Positions 9,630-17,641 of a stretch of DNA of 64,000 nt are shown piece by piece; within the stretch, counting starts at the first letter, position 1; each line of letters starts with the position of its first letter. The stretch lies in contig NZ_CP142435.1 of the NCBI RefSeq assembly GCF_039830095.1, forward strand, positions 1 to 64,000, given 5' to 3'. Origin of the DNA: Dolosigranulum savutiense (GTDB lineage: Bacteria; Bacillota; Bacilli; Lactobacillales; Carnobacteriaceae_A). A program made the position numbers and the translations under genes. Under the pieces are notes generated by a model. It had not been told where the DNA came from. It ran no database searches and was given only the letters and a program-made list of their open reading frames with translations.

Positions 9630-10928
9630 TTATTTAAGTTCGTCTTTAACCTCTTGAAAATGTTCTCGAAAATCCTTGCTGTATACATCAGCTAAGTCCA
9701 TACTAACTTCTTGTCCGGTTGCCATATTCTTTACATTCACGGTATTTTTCTCTAATTCACGATCGCCTAATGTAAACGTAAAACGAGCATTCAACTTATC
9801 AGCTGACTTGAATTGTGTACCAGGTTTTCGATTCATAAATTCACGCTCAACTAAGAGTCCACGCTGACGCAATGCATGTGCTAATTTGGTCGCTTCCGTC
9901 GATGACCGTTGACCAATTGTGACGATAAATACATCGAGTTGCGGGTCTGCTGGGAATGCAACATCGCTATACTCCATTAACATGAGAAGACGTTCTAGTC
10001 CAAAGCCAAAGCCAAATGCAGGAGTAGCTGGTCCACCAACTGTCTCGACTAACCCATCATAGCGTCCACCACCTGCAATTGTTGTATTCGCACCAAACTT
10101 CTCATGACTTGTTATGACTTCGAAAACCGTATCATTATAATAATCAAGCCCACGTACCATATTTGCATCCACTTCATACGGAATATTTAATAAATCAAGT
10201 TGTTCTTTCACTGCCGCAAAATGTTCAGCCGACTCCTCATCTAAGAAGTCCAGCACGGATGGCGCATTTGCTACAATTTTTTTATCTTCTGGTGCTTTAC
10301 TATCTAATACGCGCAGTGGGTTCTCATGCAACCGTCGCTTCGAATCATCACTTAACTGATCACTGAATGGCTCCAAATAATCAATCAATGCTTGACGGAA
10401 GGCCGTTCGTGATTCATTTGACCCGAGCGAATTAATGACTAACCGAACCTGCTTTAAACCAAATGCTTGGAATAAATCAACAGCAAGTGCCATTGTTTCT
10501 ACATCAGTTGCGGGATTCTTCGAGCCAAACACTTCCACACCTAATTGATAAAATTGACGCTGACGACCACTCTGCGGGCGCTCATAACGAAACATCGGGC
10601 CAATATAATAATACTTCTGCGGCTTATGATATTCAGGTCCATAATACTTATTCTCTACAAAAGCACGCACGGCTCCTGCTGTTCCCTCTGGTCGCAAGGC
10701 AACATGACGGTCACCCTTATCATAAAAATCATACATTTCTTTGCTAACAACATCAGTAGACTCGCCAACACCGCGTGCAAACAAATCAAATGACTCAAAT
10801 AATGGCAGACGAATTTCTTTAAACTGGTATTGACGCAATATATCGGTCGCTACTTGTTCAACATATTGCCACTTACTTGCCTCAGACGGAAAAATATCAA
10901 CCGTCCCTTTCATTTTTTGATAACTCAC
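9630..10928 (-). CDS. hisS: Histidyl-tRNA synthetase
   Basis: Class II synthetase charging tRNA-His. Visible are KGTVDIFP at the N terminus, motif 2 FRYERPQSGRQRQFYQLG, the histidine-specific loop AGGGRYDGLV, motif 3 FGFGFGLERLLM and a C-terminal anticodon-binding domain. The open frame runs to 11018, but that part is the T-box terminator. AAGGAG ten bases before GTG 10928 gives the expected start VSYQKMKGT and a 432-residue protein; an ATG five codons on is less likely. It heads the hisS-aspS-nfo operon. Confidence 0.97.
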   Translation of the reverse strand: MSYQKMKGTVDIFPSEASKWQYVEQVATDILRQYQFKEIRLPLFESFDLFARGVGESTDVVSKEMYDFYDKGDRHVALRPEGTAGAVRAFVENKYYGPEYHKPQKYYYIGPMFRYERPQSGRQRQFYQLGVEVFGSKNPATDVETMALAVDLFQAFGLKQVRLVINSLGSNESRTAFRQALIDYLEPFSDQLSDDSKRRLHENPLRVLDSKAPEDKKIVANAPSVLDFLDEESAEHFAAVKEQLDLLNIPYEVDANMVRGLDYYNDTVFEVITSHEKFGANTTIAGGGRYDGLVETVGGPATPAFGFGFGLERLLMLMEYSDVAFPADPQLDVFIVTIGQRSSTEATKLAHALRQRGLLVEREFMNRKPGTQFKSADKLNARFTFTLGDRELEKNTVNVKNMATGQEVSMDLADVYSKDFREHFQEVKDELK

Positions 10929-10950
10929 CTTTAATTCACTCCTTAAAAAT

Positions 10951-11180
10951 AAAAAACTCCCTACCGATGCCAATACTTGGCTCAGTAAGGACGTGTATGT
11001 AGGATCACGTGGTACCACCTTAATTCAGGAAGACATGCTTCCCCTCACTCATAACGCTGAGTAGCGTGGCAACTTTGCATTGCCAACCTCCGGAGTGTTT
11101 CTCTCTGCCCGCATTCCTTCCAGCCACGAGAATGCTCTCTGTTGGGCTATTTGCTCCATCACAGGTAACTCTGTTCAACT
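10951..11180 (-). promoter_or_regulatory. T-box riboswitch leader of hisS
   Basis: The transcript contains the T-box core AAGGTGGTACCACG (11021-11008), a stem I with AGAGA bulge, perfect distal stem GCATTC/GAATGC, and a lower stem holding a GTGATG/CCGGAGG kink-turn-like element. GGCAA/TTGCC and ACGCT/AGCGT hairpins follow. At 10951-10990 is a 14-bp terminator stem with a T-run. Uncharged tRNA-His would stabilise the antiterminator and allow hisS expression. A CAC triplet (11097-11095) on the 3' side of the specifier internal loop fits a His specifier, but this assignment is tentative. Confidence 0.95.
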
Positions 11181-11186
11181 AATCTA

Positions 11187-11215
11187 ATTATACTAAACAT
11201 TCCCTTAGCCGTCAA
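11187..11215 (-). promoter_or_regulatory. SigA-type promoter of the hisS T-box operon
   Basis: TTGACG and TATAAT are separated by 17 bases, about seven bases before the predicted leader start near 11180. Confidence 0.9.
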
Positions 11216-11297
11216 TGTTTTCCTCTTATTCCCCTGCTTATCTTAAAAGTTGAACCCATCTATTTCTAAAGATACATCTTCTGCACTATCAATTCCA

Positions 11298-11326
11298 TTG
11301 TAGTCTGACAAAAATATTGCTATAAT
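11298..11326 (+). promoter_or_regulatory. Promoter for the amidase gene
   Basis: TTGTAG and TATAAT are 17 bases apart, about 54 bases upstream of the ATG at 11380. The -35 is weak. Confidence 0.5.
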
Positions 11327-11379
11327 GTAGGCAGTATAATTCAGACACACCACACTTCAAAATAGAAAGGAGCGCTGCA

Positions 11380-12681
11380 ATGAATAAATCTTTTCGCCGC
11401 ATTCATCTGACGAAGCGGAGTATCTTTTTACTAGTTGTTACGATTTTATTCATCCTGTCGTTCGCTTCAATTATAGCGATGGCAAGCGAGCACCGAGTAA
11501 CAGTCCGTGTCAGTGAGCTAAATGTACGCTCAGGGCCCGGACAATCCCATGAAGTAATTACTCAGCTATATCAAAATGATCATCTCCATGTGTTAGCCGA
11601 ACAAGATGGCTGGCTAAAAGTTCGAACGAGTAATAATGAAATTGGCTGGGTGACAGAATCATTCGTCGAAGAGACAACCGAACCGGAAGAAACTCCTCAT
11701 TATTTGGTTGGAGAAGTCACTTCTCCCACATTAAATGTGCGCTCAGACCATTCACTAGATGCGGATATTATTGATAAACTCACTGAAGGAGATCAAGTTG
11801 AGATTATTGGTCAAGTTGACGACTGGACGGAGATTAATTATGGCGATCAAACCGCCTGGATTAGCTCGGACTATGTAAGGCTACTCAGTTCAGATACGCG
11901 ACCGGATGATTCTGAGAAGACCATCACGATGCTGGAACACAACGCCAATATTCGCCGCGAACCATCCCTTGAAGCTGATATAATTGGGGAAGCATTCGCT
12001 AATCAGTCCTATACCTATGTGCAAAAAATAGATCACTGGTATGAAATTCAATTAACCGAGAATACAACCGGCTTCGTACATGCCGACTATGCGCACACAA
12101 CAGACATTGATGACTTGGATCTAGATACAATTGTGGATATTCCAGCGCTTGAAAATGCCACCATTCTAATCGATCCTGGTCATGGAGGAACGGACCCTGG
12201 CGCTGTCTACAATGATACGTACGAAAAAGATATTGCTTTAAGTACATCACTCTATCTTCAACAACAATTAGAAAAAGCAGGTGCGACTGTTCTGATGACG
12301 CGAACATCAGATATAGATGTAGGATTAGATGAACGGGCTAATATCTCAAACACGCAGGCAGTCGATGCTTTTGTTAGCATTCATTATGATGCAACAGGCA
12401 TTCGCAATTCCATTAGTGGAACGACAACATATCACTATTCTGATATGGATTTACCACTAGCTAATGCAATTAATGATCGACTCAAAGCAGACGGTCAACT
12501 CAGCAATAACGGAATTGGTTTTGGTAACTATCATGTCTTGCGTAACAATACCCGCCCAAGTGTCTTACTTGAACTTGGATATATGGATAACGATTCTGAT
12601 TATAACATTATTAGCACAAAAAATTACCACAAAAATGTCGCAGATGTTATTTTCAAAGGTCTAACTGACTACTTCGACTAA
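11380..12681 (+). CDS. SH3b-domain N-acetylmuramoyl-L-alanine amidase, membrane-anchored or secreted
   Basis: Cell-wall hydrolase of 433 residues. A basic N terminus and one hydrophobic segment (about 14-36) export it, either as a signal peptide or as an anchor. Three bacterial SH3 domains (about 38-95, 108-170 and 180-238) each contain the N-V/I-R-S/R core and should bind peptidoglycan. The Amidase_3 zinc domain follows from about 250, with ligands His268 (DPGHGG), Glu282 and His335 (SIHYDAT) and catalytic Glu398 (LLELGYMDN). It cleaves the MurNAc-L-Ala bond, probably in cell separation or turnover. The Shine-Dalgarno AAAGGAG precedes the ATG. It is divergent from the hisS operon. Confidence 0.93.
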   Translation: MNKSFRRIHLTKRSIFLLVVTILFILSFASIIAMASEHRVTVRVSELNVRSGPGQSHEVITQLYQNDHLHVLAEQDGWLKVRTSNNEIGWVTESFVEETTEPEETPHYLVGEVTSPTLNVRSDHSLDADIIDKLTEGDQVEIIGQVDDWTEINYGDQTAWISSDYVRLLSSDTRPDDSEKTITMLEHNANIRREPSLEADIIGEAFANQSYTYVQKIDHWYEIQLTENTTGFVHADYAHTTDIDDLDLDTIVDIPALENATILIDPGHGGTDPGAVYNDTYEKDIALSTSLYLQQQLEKAGATVLMTRTSDIDVGLDERANISNTQAVDAFVSIHYDATGIRNSISGTTTYHYSDMDLPLANAINDRLKADGQLSNNGIGFGNYHVLRNNTRPSVLLELGYMDNDSDYNIISTKNYHKNVADVIFKGLTDYFD

Positions 12682-12763
12682 CTTACTTAAAACTAATTGC
12701 TTGAATTCCTTTTCATCTTTGCTAAACTTAACATAAGAATTCATTTATTAAGGAGTGATAAGA

Positions 12764-13216
12764 ATGAGTCACGAATCTATGGCAACACTGAGCGTTTCAG
12801 GCAACAATGAGGGCGAATTAAAAACAACGGTGAATGTACGCGATCTCGATAGCTTTATCGTGGATGAACCCGAACGCCTCGGTGGTACCAATGCTGGAGC
12901 CAACCCATTAGAATATTTCTTAGGCGCTCTCTCCGCTTGTACGTCAATTGTCTTGCGTTATGCTTCGCGTGATGAAGCATTCGAGTATACCAGAGTTGAC
13001 TTCAATACAGAAGGAACGCTTGACACCCGCGGATTTGCTGGTAAAGCTGATGTACAAACGTATTTCCAAACGATTCACTTGGAAGTTATCATTGACACCG
13101 ATGAACCTGACGAGCGCATTCAAGAGATGAAAACTATCGTTGAAAAACGCTGCCCTCTTTACAACTTAGCCAATGATGCTAATGTCAATATCACTAGTAC
13201 TTGGCGTAAACCATAG
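12764..13216 (+). CDS. OsmC/Ohr family peroxide-reductase-like protein
   Basis: A 150-residue OsmC-fold protein. The two redox cysteines are present in LSACTS and EKRCPLYN, the usual pair that reduces organic hydroperoxides in this family. An NPLEYFLGALSAC helix and the GGTNAGANP loop are typical. AAGGAGTG at 12750-12757 sets the start at ATG 12764; an in-frame GTG at 12755 lies inside the Shine-Dalgarno and is rejected. Substrate and exact subfamily (OsmC, Ohr or YhfA-like) cannot be fixed by eye. It follows the amidase by 80 bases and may share its transcript. Confidence 0.85.
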   Translation: MSHESMATLSVSGNNEGELKTTVNVRDLDSFIVDEPERLGGTNAGANPLEYFLGALSACTSIVLRYASRDEAFEYTRVDFNTEGTLDTRGFAGKADVQTYFQTIHLEVIIDTDEPDERIQEMKTIVEKRCPLYNLANDANVNITSTWRKP

Positions 13217-13223
13217 CAATCTA

Positions 13224-13264
13224 CTAAAAAAAGCAACGTCTTCTTACCGACGTTGCTTTTTTCT
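13224..13264. terminator. Bidirectional terminator
   Basis: AAAAAAGCAACGTC pairs with GACGTTGCTTTTTT between the convergent OsmC-like and ABC-F genes. Confidence 0.92.
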
Positions 13265-13282
13265 TACCTAAATTAACTCACT

Positions 13283-14866
13283 CTACTCTAACGCTTCTAT
13301 TTCTTTCTTTTCTGCCACTAACTGGTCGAACTGCTCTTGAAGCTGTTCATCATCCGGATCTAAGCTCAGCCTTCCTAGAATCTCACTTATTCGATTATTC
13401 AACTGAAGCAAGCGGTCATGCTGATGATCACGCTTCGTCTGAGGATTATAGGCTTGGAATTCACTGAGCGTGCCTTCAAACAATTGCAACGTATTCTGAT
13501 CAATAACTAGCAGTTGATCGCACACAGCTTCTACAATAGACTGATCATGTGAAGCAAGTATAATCGTCCCCGGATACTCTATCAACAACTCCTCCAATGC
13601 AGCAACTGCGTAAATATCTAAATAATTCGTCGGTTCATCCAAGACCAATACATTAAAATCCCCTACTAGAATCTTGGCTAAGGCGACTTTTACTCGTTCC
13701 CCACCGCTTAATACGCCGACTAATTTTCGGATATCCTGCTCATAAAAGCCCATCCGAGCTAAAACGACTCGACAGATTGTCTCAGACTGAATAGATGTCT
13801 CCATTACATTAACTAACACAGTCTCTTCTGTTTTTAACACAGACAAATTTTGAGCAAAATAACCAAATTTCACTTGCGGATTAACTTGAATATCTGGGTG
13901 CTTGCTTGACAATAACATCTTAAGTAAAGTCGTCTTCCCCGCACCATTATCTCCGATCAGACCAATCTTCTGTCCACCGATTAACTGCAGTGTAGCTGGC
14001 TTCCACAATGTCTTGTGCTCTACCCCACCAGCTAATTCATGAAATCGAATAATGGTCCGCTCGCGTAACTGTTGCTGATTAGGCACCTCCATTTCAATAG
14101 TACTTAATTGCTTAGGTTTCTCTACGGGCTCTAGTTGCTTTATTTGAGTCTCAATTGCCTGACGATTTTTATGCAACTTTTTCTGCTTCCCCGCATAATA
14201 AATGGCCGCACCTATTTGCCGTCGATCCGGGTCTGATACAGACTTTGGAACGACCGTCGCTCGCTCTGCCTGTCGCCTTTTCATTTCAGCAGCTTTTTCT
14301 AACTGCCGCTTTTTCTTCTGATACTTTTCATATTCCTTTTGTTGATGTCTCCGCTTTCGATCTCTCTCAATTATATAATCCGAATAATTTCCCGAATATA
14401 CTGTTACATTGCCCTCATCTAGCACCCAAATCTCTGAGCAGGTTTCATCCAACAGATGGCGATCATGTGAAACCAAAATCACACCTGCATCCATTATTTT
14501 CAACTTACGCTCAACCCATTGACGATGGCTCGCATCTAAATTCGTCGTCGGTTCATCTAACAACAATAGCTTCGCCCGGTCTCTAGTCGCTTGAAGAAAG
14601 AATTCACTCGTTATTTCGCCCCCGCTCGCACCTTGTGTCTGTTCTTGCTTTAATTGGGGCATTAAGTGAGGAACTCCCTCAACTTTCACCGTGCCACTAT
14701 CTGGCAGTATCTCTCCCTTAATTAATCTTAACAGTGTGGTCTTCCCTTGACCATTTTTACCGATCAACCCCACAACTTGTCCTGCATGTAGTTGCAAATG
14801 ATCAATATCAATCAACAACCGCTCTCTTATACTATACGTTACATCTTGCAATTCTAACACTTGCAT
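13283..14866 (-). CDS. Vga-type ABC-F ribosomal protection protein (predicted)
   Basis: Soluble tandem-ABC protein of 527 residues with no membrane segments. ABC1 has Walker A GLIGKNGQGKTT, a PQL Q-loop and then, after only about a dozen residues, a degenerate signature ASGGE: the shortened first domain typical of Vga(A)-like proteins. A charged alpha-helical interdomain linker with AGKQKKLHK follows, then ABC2 with GDNGAGKTT, LSGGERVK and LDEPTNYLD. Such ABC-F factors displace pleuromutilins, lincosamides and streptogramin A from the ribosome; resistance here is inferred, not shown. The frame extends upstream, but AAAGGTGG favours ATG 14866. The 5' leader contains an attenuator. Confidence 0.85.
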   Translation of the reverse strand: MQVLELQDVTYSIRERLLIDIDHLQLHAGQVVGLIGKNGQGKTTLLRLIKGEILPDSGTVKVEGVPHLMPQLKQEQTQGASGGEITSEFFLQATRDRAKLLLLDEPTTNLDASHRQWVERKLKIMDAGVILVSHDRHLLDETCSEIWVLDEGNVTVYSGNYSDYIIERDRKRRHQQKEYEKYQKKKRQLEKAAEMKRRQAERATVVPKSVSDPDRRQIGAAIYYAGKQKKLHKNRQAIETQIKQLEPVEKPKQLSTIEMEVPNQQQLRERTIIRFHELAGGVEHKTLWKPATLQLIGGQKIGLIGDNGAGKTTLLKMLLSSKHPDIQVNPQVKFGYFAQNLSVLKTEETVLVNVMETSIQSETICRVVLARMGFYEQDIRKLVGVLSGGERVKVALAKILVGDFNVLVLDEPTNYLDIYAVAALEELLIEYPGTIILASHDQSIVEAVCDQLLVIDQNTLQLFEGTLSEFQAYNPQTKRDHQHDRLLQLNNRISEILGRLSLDPDDEQLQEQFDQLVAEKKEIEALE

Positions 14867-14906
14867 ACAGTCACTTCCACCTTTCATTCTCGTGGAAATA
14901 AGAATA

Positions 14907-14940
14907 CAAAAAAGAACCTCTATATAGATACAGAAGTCCC
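14907..14940 (-). terminator. Attenuator hairpin in the ABC-F leader
   Basis: GGACTTCT pairs with AGAGGTTC (two G-U pairs, 10-base loop) and is followed by six T on the minus strand. It lies between the promoter at 15080-15088 and the ABC-F start, so it should abort transcription unless the leader refolds. Confidence 0.7.
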
Positions 14941-14945
14941 CTGTG

Positions 14946-14984
14946 TCAACCACAATGCACTCCCATTTCCGACAACTTAAACAT
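14946..14984 (-). CDS. Candidate 12-residue leader peptide of the ABC-F attenuator
   Basis: ATG to TGA encodes MFKLSEMGVHCG, and its stop codon lies six bases before the attenuator stem. A ribosome stalled here could change leader folding. The Shine-Dalgarno is poor (GTAGG). A three-codon alternative (MSN, 15030-15041) with AGAGG upstream also exists in the same leader, so which frame is translated is open. Confidence 0.3.
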   Translation of the reverse strand: MFKLSEMGVHCG

Positions 14985-15079
14985 GCCTACATTTCTGCAA
15001 GCTTAAAACTATTTGTCTTTGAAATGGAATTAATTGCTCATCGCTTTGTGGTTAACCTCTTCTCTTTTTTATTGACTTT

Positions 15080-15088
15080 ATTATAACA
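15080..15088 (-). promoter_or_regulatory. Extended -10 promoter of the ABC-F leader
   Basis: TGT plus TATAAT lies on the minus strand about 210 bases ahead of the ABC-F start. There is no good -35. The leader of some 200 bases between here and the gene holds AACCACAA (15046-15053), complementary to TTGTGGTT (14948-14955), plus the attenuator. Confidence 0.55.
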
Positions 15089-15230
15089 CATAGCAAAACA
15101 ATATGACACTTATACTTGTATTATCTTCTAAATTATTGATAATAAATGTTATTTCATTCGTTGATAAGTTACTTCCTTATTTATACTAATAGACGAAACT
15201 CAACTCAAACGGTAGTATTTAAAATAAAGA

Positions 15231-16280
15231 TTATTTTTTATCTCTACAAGTAACCCCACTATCCAAGATTTTAAATTGGTTAGTAATGGTGTTAAGCTGA
15301 GCTTGCATGCCATATGGGAGAATACATTTAGGCTCATTGTGTCCAAAATTCATATTATACAAAATCGGTAAGTCTTCTCGACCAAATTCTTTCATGACTT
15401 TCGGATAAACTTTTTGATACTCTTCATAATAGACACCATCTTGCGGTCGACCAACAATAATCCCATGAATAACCTCCAAAATTCCCATCATACCATATGT
15501 TCTGAGCTCATCTTCCAAGCATGCTGGTTTCATATAATTCTCAGATGTTTCTAAAAATAAGATGGCCCCCTGGAACTGATCAACACTTGGAAATAAAGAC
15601 GTACCGCGGAGCGAAGCTAACGTTTCTACGCAGCCTCCCAGTAAATGACCGGTCGCCACAGTTTCTGCTCCTAATGACTGATAACCCGGATTCACCCGGT
15701 ATTCGCGCGCAATTTCCCGGTTTTCTTCATCCCACAACAAGCCAAACTTTCGCAAATGCTTCGATGCACGAATTTCCCCAATCGGTTCATCAGAAAACCA
15801 AGCACGTTGGATATGATCAACGGTATAATCATCCATTGCAATATTTTCGGCAAAATCGGTTAGCAAAGCGGGGCCATAATGACTGGATACACCGGCCTTG
15901 TAAAACATGAGGTGATTGGTTGTCGTATCCGAGTACCCACAAAACAAGGTCGGATGCTCTCTAATAACGTTAAAATCAATATATGGTAATAAGCGTACCG
16001 TCTCAATCCCACCAATACACGATATAATCCCTTTAACTTCAGGATCCTTCAGGGCCATCATTAAATCTTCTGCTCGTTTTTCTGGATGTTGGTATAAATA
16101 ATCACTTCCGCTCAACGCATGATCCATCACTTTTACACAGAGATCAAAATTATCTTCTAGGCGCTGAATCCCTTGTTCAGTACGCCACTTGAAGTGAGCA
16201 TCACCGGCTGTTCCGGCTGATAGGGATACGATAGCAACTGTATCTCCAGGATATAATTTAGATGGGCGACGTAACTCCAT
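15231..16280 (-). CDS. S66 family peptidase, MccF/LD-carboxypeptidase-like
   Basis: Cytoplasmic serine peptidase of 349 residues with the S66 triad: nucleophile Ser117 in CGYSDTT, Glu244 in LFLETSE and His314 in FGHNEP. Family members either trim L,D-tetrapeptides in murein recycling (LdcA) or hydrolyse microcin C-type peptidyl nucleotides (MccF). The length and the GVSSHYGPALLTDF segment look closer to the MccF branch. There is no signal peptide. A GAAAGAGGGAG site precedes the ATG. It sits directly upstream of the ABC-F gene on the same strand but is separated from it by the latter's own promoter; any joint resistance role is inference. Confidence 0.85.
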   Translation of the reverse strand: MELRRPSKLYPGDTVAIVSLSAGTAGDAHFKWRTEQGIQRLEDNFDLCVKVMDHALSGSDYLYQHPEKRAEDLMMALKDPEVKGIISCIGGIETVRLLPYIDFNVIREHPTLFCGYSDTTTNHLMFYKAGVSSHYGPALLTDFAENIAMDDYTVDHIQRAWFSDEPIGEIRASKHLRKFGLLWDEENREIAREYRVNPGYQSLGAETVATGHLLGGCVETLASLRGTSLFPSVDQFQGAILFLETSENYMKPACLEDELRTYGMMGILEVIHGIIVGRPQDGVYYEEYQKVYPKVMKEFGREDLPILYNMNFGHNEPKCILPYGMQAQLNTITNQFKILDSGVTCRDKK

Positions 16281-16341
16281 ATAACTCCCTCTTTCTATTG
16301 CTTTTAAAAATAAATTTGTATTTTATTATCGACTTAATTTG

Positions 16342-16350
16342 TGATATAAT
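16342..16350 (+). promoter_or_regulatory. Extended -10 promoter for the FNT channel gene
   Basis: TGA plus TATAAT lies about 30 bases before ATG 16381; the -35 match is poor. Confidence 0.5.
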
Positions 16351-16380
16351 TATTATAACATAGATAGGAGTGATTCCACA

Positions 16381-17172
16381 ATGGAACAACATTTAATGAA
16401 TACTATTACAACGGTAGCCGGTATGAAGATGAGGCTATTTGAAGAAAATATCTTAAAATATGGTGTTCGTTGTTTATTTGCAGGAATATATTTAACGATA
16501 GGAACGGCGTTTGGTTTAGTTGCAGCTCAGGGTTTTGTTGAATTTAGCCCCGCAATTGCCAGAGTTGTTTATGCTATTTTCTTCACAATTGGTCTAATAG
16601 TTATCGTCTTTCTAAATGGAGAACTTGCTACCTCTAATATGATGATGATGACAATCTCTGCTCATCGAAAATTTTTCTCTTACAAAAAAGCAACCCAATT
16701 GCTACTATTTTGTACTTTGGGGAATCTAATCGGCGCTTATGCCATCAGCTTTTTACTCGGACAGACGACCATTTTTAACGCTATTGACTCAAGCCATTTA
16801 CTCTATGCACTTGCAGATGGAAAGCTTGCAAAATCAGTTGGTCGCTTATTCATTGAAGCAATTATTGCTAATATCATTGTTAATATTGGTATTATGGGAA
16901 TGTTACGTACGAAAGAGTTTATTGCTAAGTTTATCTATCTAATGGGAACTATTTCAATTTTCGTATTGCTTGGTTATGAGCACTTAATCGCGAACTTCTC
17001 AATGTTTGGTATTGTACAGTTCACTAACCCCGGAGCACTTGAAAGTTTTACTGCTAGCACTATTTTAATAAACTGGATTGTTGTCTTAATCGGAAATTAT
17101 ATTGGTGGTGGCCTTATCATGGGACTTACCCACTCTTGGTTGAACCAAAATAATAGTCAATACTTTGACTAA
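16381..17172 (+). CDS. Formate/nitrite transporter (FNT) family channel
   Basis: Membrane protein of 263 residues with six hydrophobic segments. FNT landmarks are visible: LNGELATSNM after the second helix (the conserved LxTGN-like loop), EAIIANIIVN, the pore histidine in YEHLIANFSMF, and GNYIGGGLIMG near the end. FNT pentamers pass formate, nitrite, hydrosulfide or lactate; no neighbour such as pyruvate-formate lyase or nitrite reductase identifies the anion. A strong AGGAGTGA precedes the ATG. Single-gene transcription unit ending at the terminator 17194-17233. Confidence 0.88.
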   Translation: MEQHLMNTITTVAGMKMRLFEENILKYGVRCLFAGIYLTIGTAFGLVAAQGFVEFSPAIARVVYAIFFTIGLIVIVFLNGELATSNMMMMTISAHRKFFSYKKATQLLLFCTLGNLIGAYAISFLLGQTTIFNAIDSSHLLYALADGKLAKSVGRLFIEAIIANIIVNIGIMGMLRTKEFIAKFIYLMGTISIFVLLGYEHLIANFSMFGIVQFTNPGALESFTASTILINWIVVLIGNYIGGGLIMGLTHSWLNQNNSQYFD

Positions 17173-17193
17173 CCGATTAAAAATTTTCTTTCA

Positions 17194-17233
17194 TGAAAAA
17201 AGCGCCCATCATATTGATAGGCGCTTTTTCATT
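17194..17233. terminator. Bidirectional terminator
   Basis: AAAAAAGCGCCCATCA pairs with TGATAGGCGCTTTTTC between the FNT gene and rbfA. Next to it, AACTTTAAC/GTTAAAGTT (17234-17259) forms a second perfect 9-bp stem. Confidence 0.9.
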
Positions 17234-17264
17234 AACTTTAACCTCTCTCTGTTAAAGTTGTTTA

Positions 17265-17606
17265 TTATTTTAAATCTCTCAAGATCTTTTCGATACGCTG
17301 ACCTTGTTCTAAGGATTTATCACGTTCGAATCTAATTTCAGGTGTTTTGTACAACTTGATACGATTCCCGATTTCACTTCTAACCAGACCAGCAACTTTA
17401 TCTAAGCCAGTCTGAGTATCTTCACGAGCTTGATCATCTTTTTCCAACGTGCTGTAGTAAACTGTCGCATGTTGAAGATCACCAGTTACTTCTACATCGG
17501 TAATAGTAACATTTTGAACCCGCGGATCTTTCACCGTTTTCAGCAAAATATCATTTACTTCTCTTAATATTTCTTGTGAGACACGTTCGACTCTATATTT
17601 TGGCAT
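17265..17606 (-). CDS. rbfA: Ribosome-binding factor A
   Basis: A 113-residue KH-like protein that binds the pre-30S subunit and helps 16S rRNA 5' end maturation. The family pattern is clear: YRVERVSQEILREVNDIL, VTITDVEVTGDLQHATVYYS and the C-terminal PEIRFERDKS block. It is the last gene of the rimP-nusA-rnpM-ylxQ-infB-rbfA operon, 35 bases after infB. Confidence 0.96.
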   Translation of the reverse strand: MPKYRVERVSQEILREVNDILLKTVKDPRVQNVTITDVEVTGDLQHATVYYSTLEKDDQAREDTQTGLDKVAGLVRSEIGNRIKLYKTPEIRFERDKSLEQGQRIEKILRDLK

Positions 17607-17641
17607 ATTTTCACCTCGTCATACTGATTATTTGGCTAAGT

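Noticed and set aside
10929-11018. Upstream extension of the hisS frame by 30 codons
   Set aside because: The region is the T-box antiterminator/terminator; AAGGAG and homology place the start at 10928.
14867-14953. Upstream extension of the Vga-type ABC-F frame
   Set aside because: It runs through the leader terminator hairpin and has no ribosome site; the internal ATG at 14866 has one.
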